From Corynebacterium imitans (GTDB lineage Bacteria > Actinomycetota > Actinomycetes > Mycobacteriales > Mycobacteriaceae), in NCBI RefSeq assembly GCF_000739455.1, contig NZ_CP009211.1:1251458-1315457 (forward strand): a stretch of 64,000 bases of DNA, written 5' to 3'. The translations under genes were made by a program, and so were the position numbers. Position 1 is the stretch's first letter; each line of letters starts with the position of its first letter. Positions 59,358 through 64,000 of this stretch are shown here, piece by piece. Under the pieces are notes generated by a model, which did not search any database, was not told the origin of the DNA, and saw only the letters and a program-made list of their open reading frames with translations.

Positions 59358-60461
59358 CTAGCGTAGTCCACGGGCCACGTTGTTCAGCGAGACCGCACCG
59401 TCGTCGTCCAAGTAGACAATGTCCTCCAGGCGCATCCCCCACTTGCCGGGCAGGTAGATGCCCGGCTCGATGGAGAAGGCCATCCCGGTTTTCAGTTCGG
59501 TGTCGTTGCCCCCGATGATGAAGGGTGCCTCGTGGCCGGCCAGCCCGATCCCGTGGCCGAGGCGGTGGGTGAAATATTCGCCGTAGCCGGCCTGCTCGAT
59601 CACGCCGCGCGCAACAGCATCGAGCTCGCCCGCGGTGATCCCCGGGCGCGCCGCCGTCACCGCCGCCTGGTGGGCCTGCGTGAGCACATCGTAGGCGCGC
59701 AAAACCTCGGGGTCCACGTCCTCGGTGTTGCCGCCGACGATGTAGGTGCGGGTGCAGTCCGAGTGGTAGCCGCTGTCCAGCGTGCCGCCCAGGTCGACAA
59801 CCACAACATCGCCGCGGGACAGCACGCGCTCGGAGAAGTCGTGGTGCGGGTTGGCACCGTTTTCGCCGGAGCCCACGATAACGAAGTCGACTGCCTCGTG
59901 CTCGTCCATGATCAGGCGGTCGAGCTCCTCGGCCACCTGCGCCTCGGTGCGTCCCGCAACGAGCAGCTCCGGCACCCGCGCGTGCACCCGGTCGATCGCG
60001 GCACCGGCGCGCGCCAGCTCGGCCAACTCCGCGTCCTCCTTCGCCATGAATAGCTCCGCGAGCGTGTCCGTGGCCAGCCGGGTATCCGGCACAAGCACCT
60101 GCAGCGCAAAGACGTGATCTGCGGTCAGCGAGCTGTCGAGCGCCACCGGTTTTGTCGCGTCGAGTGCTTCGACGGCCAGCGCGTAGGGGTCTTGCCCGTC
60201 CTGCCAGCCGCGCACCTCTACCCCGCTGTCGGCCGGGATGCCCAGGCTCGCGATGTCTGTCAGTGGCGCGACGAGCACAGCACGCCCGTCCGGGCCGATC
60301 GCCAGTGCGGTGAGCCGCTCGTGTGAGGACGCCCAGCTGCCGGTCAGATACGCAAACTCCGCCCCGGTTCCGACAACCAGTCCGCCAAGCGAGTGTGCAG
60401 CAACAAGCTGTGCCGCGCGCTGTCGACGGTGTGCAAACGTGGTCTGATCTATACGCGTCAT
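59358..60461 (-). CDS. pepQ: M24-family Xaa-Pro dipeptidase
   Basis: A 367-residue metallopeptidase. Metal ligands are seen in order: Asp in VVVDLGGTLDSGYHSDCTRT (both Asp), His in FTHRLGHGIGLAGHEAP, Glu in FSIEPGIYLPG and Glu in MRLEDIVYLD. The N-terminal creatinase-like domain (residues 1-130) is typical of prolidases and aminopeptidase P. It probably splits Xaa-Pro dipeptides in the cytoplasm. ATG 60461 lies 7 bases after TAGGAT and has no ribosome binding site. It is divergent from the protease gene with only 32 bp between. Confidence 0.93.
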   Translation of the reverse strand: MTRIDQTTFAHRRQRAAQLVAAHSLGGLVVGTGAEFAYLTGSWASSHERLTALAIGPDGRAVLVAPLTDIASLGIPADSGVEVRGWQDGQDPYALAVEALDATKPVALDSSLTADHVFALQVLVPDTRLATDTLAELFMAKEDAELAELARAGAAIDRVHARVPELLVAGRTEAQVAEELDRLIMDEHEAVDFVIVGSGENGANPHHDFSERVLSRGDVVVVDLGGTLDSGYHSDCTRTYIVGGNTEDVDPEVLRAYDVLTQAHQAAVTAARPGITAGELDAVARGVIEQAGYGEYFTHRLGHGIGLAGHEAPFIIGGNDTELKTGMAFSIEPGIYLPGKWGMRLEDIVYLDDDGAVSLNNVARGLR

Positions 60462-60468
60462 GCAGGCA

Positions 60469-60474
60469 ATCCTA
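60469..60474 (-). promoter_or_regulatory. -10 box of leaderless pepQ
   Basis: TAGGAT on the minus strand ends 7 bases before ATG 60461. Its neighbour TAGACT on the plus strand is 6 bp away, so the two promoters overlap back to back. Confidence 0.55.
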
Positions 60475-60480
60475 GGCAGT

Positions 60481-60486
60481 TAGACT
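60481..60486 (+). promoter_or_regulatory. -10 box of leaderless protease gene
   Basis: TAGACT ends 7 bases before GTG 60494. No ribosome binding site is present. Confidence 0.55.
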
Positions 60487-60493
60487 TGATCGC

Positions 60494-61066
60494 GTGACAT
60501 CGCCTACGTTCCCCGAGCTGCTTGCCCGCTGCTCCGTGGGCGCGCGCTATTGCTCCGGCATTTTCGTCGCCTCGGACACGGTGCTTACCTGCGCGCACTT
60601 TTTGCGCCCCGAAGATGAGGCGAATCCCGGCGCGATCACGGTCCGGGTGGCCGGAGCCCGCTACCGGGCCCGCGGGGTGCGCCGGTTCGTAGGCACGGAT
60701 ATTGCACTGCTGCGCGTCGACGCGGCGCGAGTCGGCCCCTTCCCAAAGCTGGGCCCTCCCCCGCGCCCGCTTGCGCGCACCGTGACCTTCGGTTTCGGCG
60801 GCGGGGCCAAGGTCCCTGCAGTGCGGAGCGGGCGGTTCCTGTTCACGCTCCCGCTGGCGTTTTCGCGCAACCTGCGGACGTTCGTGCGCCCGGCCGGCGT
60901 CGTCGCTAATGCGCAGCCTGCAGTCAAGGGGGACTCCGGGGGCCCAGTGCTTGTCGACGCCCACCTGGTCGGCACCCAATCCCTCATCCTCGACCCCTTC
61001 CGCACCAACCTGCGGCTGGCCACGATTTCCCTGCTTACTGAGGAAGTACGGGAGGCAATCAGCTAG
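60494..61066 (+). CDS. Trypsin-fold serine protease without signal peptide
   Basis: A 190-residue chymotrypsin-like protease. The triad is visible: His in VLTCAHF, Asp in GTDIALLRVD and Ser in PAVKGDSGGPVLVD. The GDSGGP motif is intact. Start is GTG 60494. The N-terminus TSPTFPELLARCSVG has no signal peptide or lipobox, so it seems cytoplasmic, which is unusual for this fold in corynebacteria. The stop overlaps helY in CTAG. Substrate unknown. Confidence 0.82.
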   Translation: MTSPTFPELLARCSVGARYCSGIFVASDTVLTCAHFLRPEDEANPGAITVRVAGARYRARGVRRFVGTDIALLRVDAARVGPFPKLGPPPRPLARTVTFGFGGGAKVPAVRSGRFLFTLPLAFSRNLRTFVRPAGVVANAQPAVKGDSGGPVLVDAHLVGTQSLILDPFRTNLRLATISLLTEEVREAIS

Positions 61067-63924
61067 TTGCCCAGGGCGACGACGCCGCGTCGGATCGCGT
61101 CAATCGCCTTGTTCGCCGAGGTGCGAATCTCATCGCTGTAGCCGGTCTTCTTCACCTGCTCGAGCAGGTCAATGACTTGTCGGCACCAGCGCACGAAGTC
61201 GCCCGGGGTCAGCTCCGCGCCGCATTCGGCGGCGGCCGCGAGCGCGTAGCCAAGCGGGGCACCTGCGGTCCACTGGTGCAGTGAGAGCGCGAAGGCGGGA
61301 TCGGGCAGGCGGGTGGCCGGCAGCTGGTGGCGCTGCTCGTCGGAGGTCAGCTCGCCATAGATGCGCATGGTCTCCCCCATTGCCTCTGCCATCGCCTCAG
61401 TTGCCGCTTCCGGCGTGCCGTGGGTGGTCTTGCGGTTTTCAAAGACGACCATGGACGCAACACCGGCGAGCTCGGCGGGATCGAGCTCATCCCAGATGCC
61501 GCGCTTGAGGCACTGGGCGACGAGCAGGTCGGACACATTGTGGATGCGGGCGAGGCGTTCGCCCTCCTCGCTCACGGCAGGCTCGCCCTCGCGCAGCTCG
61601 ACGTAGTCGAGTTCAGTGAGCAGGCCGATGATGCGCTCGAAGGTGCGGCCGAGCGAATCAGTAGAGCGATCGACGCTGCGGGTAAGCGCGGCGAGCTTGC
61701 GCTCGTCGCGGACGAGCTCCTCACCGACCCGGGCCAAAAGCTCGCGATCGTGCGCGGGCCAGGCATGCACCGGGTGGTTGTGCACAGCCTCGCGCAGCGC
61801 CGTGACCTTCTTCGTCGGGCGCACCCGCGCCTTCTCCCGCAGCTTGCGCGGCGCGTGCAGGTTGCCGCTGTGAAGCTGGCTGACCACCTTGCGGGTGTGC
61901 TTGCGCGGCTGATCCTGCACGTGCCGCGGCACCTTGATCTGGCCCACGACCACGGGTGGGTTACGGAAGGAGGCGGCGTCGATGCGGCCCGACCAGCCGC
62001 GCTCGGTGGTCACCCACGGGCGCGGATCGCGCCGCTTGCCAGCGACCTGGACGACGGCGGCCAACTCCGGCTTCTTCTTCCCCGGCAGTGCGATGACCTC
62101 GCCCACGCGCAACCGCCCCAGGATCGTCTCGGTTTCCTGCTGGCGGTTTTCTCTCGCGTGGCGGCGGGCCTCCTTTTCTGCCTCGCTCAGATCGCGGCGC
62201 AGGCCCAAGTACTCCACTAGGTCTGCAGCCGGGTCATCCCCGGGTGGGGCGAATTTGGCCACGTCCGCGTGCAGCTTCTCGCGCTGGCGGCGTACCTTCG
62301 TCCGCAGACGGTCGATATCGCGCACCTCGCCCACCACCGAGCGGTTAGTTTGGAACTGTGCGAAAGACTGCTCGATCAACCGGATCGAGTCCTCGTAGCC
62401 GTTCATGCCCAGCATGTTGATCGCCATGTTGTAGCCGGGCTGGAACTGTGAGATCAGCGGGTAGGTTCGCGTCGAGGCAAGGCCCGCGACCTCGCGGGGA
62501 TCCATCGCAGGTGCCCACTGCACCACGGCGTTGCCGATGTGGTCAATGCCGCGGCGCCCGGCACGGCCTGTAAGTTGCGTGTACTGGCCCGGGGTGAGAT
62601 CCACGTGCGCCTCGCCGTTGAACTTCACCAGCTTCTCCAACACGACGGTACGTGCCGGCATGTTGATCCCAAGCGCCAGCGTCTCAGTAGCGAAGACCAC
62701 CTTGACCAGACCTCGGACGAACAGTTGCTCCACGATGTGCTTAAATGCCGGGAGCAGGCCCGCGTGGTGGGCAGCGTAGCCGCGCAGCCAAGCGGTGCGC
62801 AGCTGGCGGTAGTTGAGCACGTCGAGGTCCTCGTCGGGGATGCCCTCTACGCCGGCGTCGATAATCGCCCTGGCCTCGTCTTGCTCCTCGGGCGTGGTGA
62901 GCTCCTTGCGCGAGCGCAGGCACTGGAACAGTGCCCCATCGCAGCCGGCGCGGGAGAAGATGAACACGATGGCAGGCAGCATGTCGCGCCCGCCGAGTGC
63001 GGCCACGACTTGGGGCCTGCCCACCGGCTTGATCTTGTCCTGGCCGCGCATGCGCCCGCTGCGGCTGCCCTTTGCGCGCGAGCGGAAGCCGCGGCCTGAT
63101 TCGAAGTCCGCACGGCCCACGTCGTGCGTGCCGGCCTCGATGCGCTCGATGGCGCGCAGCAGCGAGGTGTTGACCTTGCCGCCCTCCCCCGTGCCGGGTT
63201 CGAAGAGCGGGAAGACCTTGCGGCCAACCATCATGTACTGGCTCAACGGCACCGGGCGGTGCTCCGAGACGACGATGGTGGTGTCGCCGCGCACGGCGTC
63301 GAGCCACTCGCCGAATTCCTCCGAGTTGGAGACGGTGGCCGAGAGGCCGATGAGGCTGACAGACTCGTCGAGGTTGAGGATGATTTCCTCCCACACCGCG
63401 CCGCGGTCGCGGTCGGCTAGGTAGTGGATCTCGTCCATCACCACGTGCGAGAGGCGGTGCAGCTGGCCGGAATTGGCGTAGATCATGTTGCGCAGCACCT
63501 CGGTGGTCATCACGACGATCTCCGCGCTGCCGTTAATCGAGGTGTCTCCCGTGAGCAGGCCGACCGCGTTTTCGCCGTGCTCGGCGACGAGGTCGTGGTA
63601 CTTCTGATTGCTCAGCGCCTTAATCGGCGTGGTGTAGAAGCACTTCGTGCCTTGCTGCAGCGCGAGTGCGACGGCGAACTCTCCCACGATGGTCTTGCCG
63701 GAGCCAGTCGGCGCGCACACCAACACGCCGTGGCCGCGCTCGATATCGGCGCACGCTTGTACCTGGAACTCGTCGAGGGGGAAAGGACGCGCGGCGCGAA
63801 ACTCCGCGAGGAACTCGAGCTGTTCGATTGGCGTCTGCTCCGGCTGTTCCCCCTCGGCACCAAACGCTTCCGGGGTGTACTCGTCATCGGGCAGAGACTG
63901 CGAAGAAGAAGCGTGGGAAACCAT
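61063..63924 (-). CDS. helY: Ski2-like DExH RNA helicase HelY
   Basis: A 953-residue helicase. Walker A is VLVCAPTGSGKTIVGEFAVA, and the DExH-type box is VVMDEIHYLADRDRG. Then SLIGLSATVSN (motif III) and QLTGRAGRRGIDHIG (motif VI). The C-terminal part (residues 480-953) has the Ski2/Mtr4-type arch and helical domain. In mycobacteria it is Rv2092c, next to tatC. It probably unwinds RNA for processing. AAGGGGC lies just before ATG 63924, overlapping the TAA of the upstream gene by a short gap, so translation may be coupled. Confidence 0.93.
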   Translation of the reverse strand: MVSHASSSQSLPDDEYTPEAFGAEGEQPEQTPIEQLEFLAEFRAARPFPLDEFQVQACADIERGHGVLVCAPTGSGKTIVGEFAVALALQQGTKCFYTTPIKALSNQKYHDLVAEHGENAVGLLTGDTSINGSAEIVVMTTEVLRNMIYANSGQLHRLSHVVMDEIHYLADRDRGAVWEEIILNLDESVSLIGLSATVSNSEEFGEWLDAVRGDTTIVVSEHRPVPLSQYMMVGRKVFPLFEPGTGEGGKVNTSLLRAIERIEAGTHDVGRADFESGRGFRSRAKGSRSGRMRGQDKIKPVGRPQVVAALGGRDMLPAIVFIFSRAGCDGALFQCLRSRKELTTPEEQDEARAIIDAGVEGIPDEDLDVLNYRQLRTAWLRGYAAHHAGLLPAFKHIVEQLFVRGLVKVVFATETLALGINMPARTVVLEKLVKFNGEAHVDLTPGQYTQLTGRAGRRGIDHIGNAVVQWAPAMDPREVAGLASTRTYPLISQFQPGYNMAINMLGMNGYEDSIRLIEQSFAQFQTNRSVVGEVRDIDRLRTKVRRQREKLHADVAKFAPPGDDPAADLVEYLGLRRDLSEAEKEARRHARENRQQETETILGRLRVGEVIALPGKKKPELAAVVQVAGKRRDPRPWVTTERGWSGRIDAASFRNPPVVVGQIKVPRHVQDQPRKHTRKVVSQLHSGNLHAPRKLREKARVRPTKKVTALREAVHNHPVHAWPAHDRELLARVGEELVRDERKLAALTRSVDRSTDSLGRTFERIIGLLTELDYVELREGEPAVSEEGERLARIHNVSDLLVAQCLKRGIWDELDPAELAGVASMVVFENRKTTHGTPEAATEAMAEAMGETMRIYGELTSDEQRHQLPATRLPDPAFALSLHQWTAGAPLGYALAAAAECGAELTPGDFVRWCRQVIDLLEQVKKTGYSDEIRTSANKAIDAIRRGVVALGN

Positions 63925-63929
63925 GCCCC

Positions 63930-64000
63930 TTAGAGTACGTCGTCGAAGGGATCCTTGTCCGCAAAGGACCGCGGCTGCGCCTTCGGCTGGGGAGTCGTTT
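63930..64000 (-). CDS. tatC: C-terminal end of an upstream gene, likely tatC
   Basis: The minus strand has an open frame that enters the window and stops with TAA at 63930-63932. The last residues read TTPQPKAQPRSFADKDPFDD then VL. The tail is polar and would be cytoplasmic. In mycobacteria tatC (Rv2093c) lies directly upstream of helY in this orientation, so this is probably the TatC tail; only about 23 residues are visible, so the identity is inferred. Confidence 0.45.
   Translation of the reverse strand, partial: TTPQPKAQPRSFADKDPFDDVL

Overview
The window is GC-rich chromosomal DNA from a high-GC Gram-positive bacterium, almost certainly a Corynebacterium. The evidence is gene content and order: TPR protein, HAD phosphatase, small ORF, tlyA, nadK, recN, steA, steB, NUDIX, xerD, parA, scpA, scpB, rluB, cmk, der, then secA2, odhI/garA, two MerR regulators, CNNM transporters and gnd, then rbpA, ppm1, lnt, fxsA, pepQ, helY and a tatC-like tail. 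This follows, from memory, the Mycobacterium/Corynebacterium order (M. tuberculosis Rv1691-Rv1713, Rv1821-Rv1847, Rv2050-Rv2093c). OdhI carries the corynebacterial ETTS phospho-motif. The species cannot be fixed from the sequence.

Layout. 1-1.1 kb: end of an rRNA operon (23S 3' part, 5S, terminator). 1.1-1.6 kb: non-coding spacer with a composite repeat. 1.6-18 kb: plus-strand housekeeping block for rRNA modification, NAD phosphorylation, DNA repair, cell division and chromosome segregation. 18-20.8 kb: methyltransferase, esterase lipoprotein and lipid kinase. 20.8-27.2 kb: accessory-looking island with three tandem DUF3558-like lipoproteins, a Gly/Ala-rich PPE-like protein, a repeat-filled intergenic region, a gamma-glutamyltransferase lipoprotein and a tiny glycine-zipper membrane protein. 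27-30.8 kb: cation/proton antiporter, tRNA-Pro, YchJ and a hydrolase-OsmC fusion. 31-35.6 kb: secA2, odhI, ftsR and a second merR. 35.6-41.7 kb: minus-strand run of a VWA-like membrane protein, a conserved actinobacterial protein, two CNNM transporters and a DEAD-box helicase. 41.8-46 kb: HNH protein, gnd, thioesterase and corA, tightly packed. 46-49.6 kb: an anaerobic pyruvate formate-lyase operon. 49.6-53.8 kb: ndh, a methyltransferase, YceI and a small zinc protein. 53.8-64 kb: rbpA, lipoprotein/glycolipid genes, lipase, SDR, dipeptidase, a trypsin-like protease, helY and the tail of a tatC-like gene.

Most striking observation. The pyruvate formate-lyase is split. The 703-residue catalytic chain keeps the active-site Cys pair but stops before the glycyl-radical domain. 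That domain is a separate 83-residue gene with its own ribosome binding site and start, followed by the activase gene. This looks like a two-subunit glycyl-radical enzyme with a replaceable radical subunit.

Other points for a second look are: the DUF3558/PPE-like island with its palindromic repeats; an 81-bp composite repeat found at two distant loci with identical motif spacing; divergent gene pairs with leaderless-type starts on both sides; a sigma-R/H-type promoter before rbpA; a GlxR-like site before pflB; and the absence of pyrG from its usual place.
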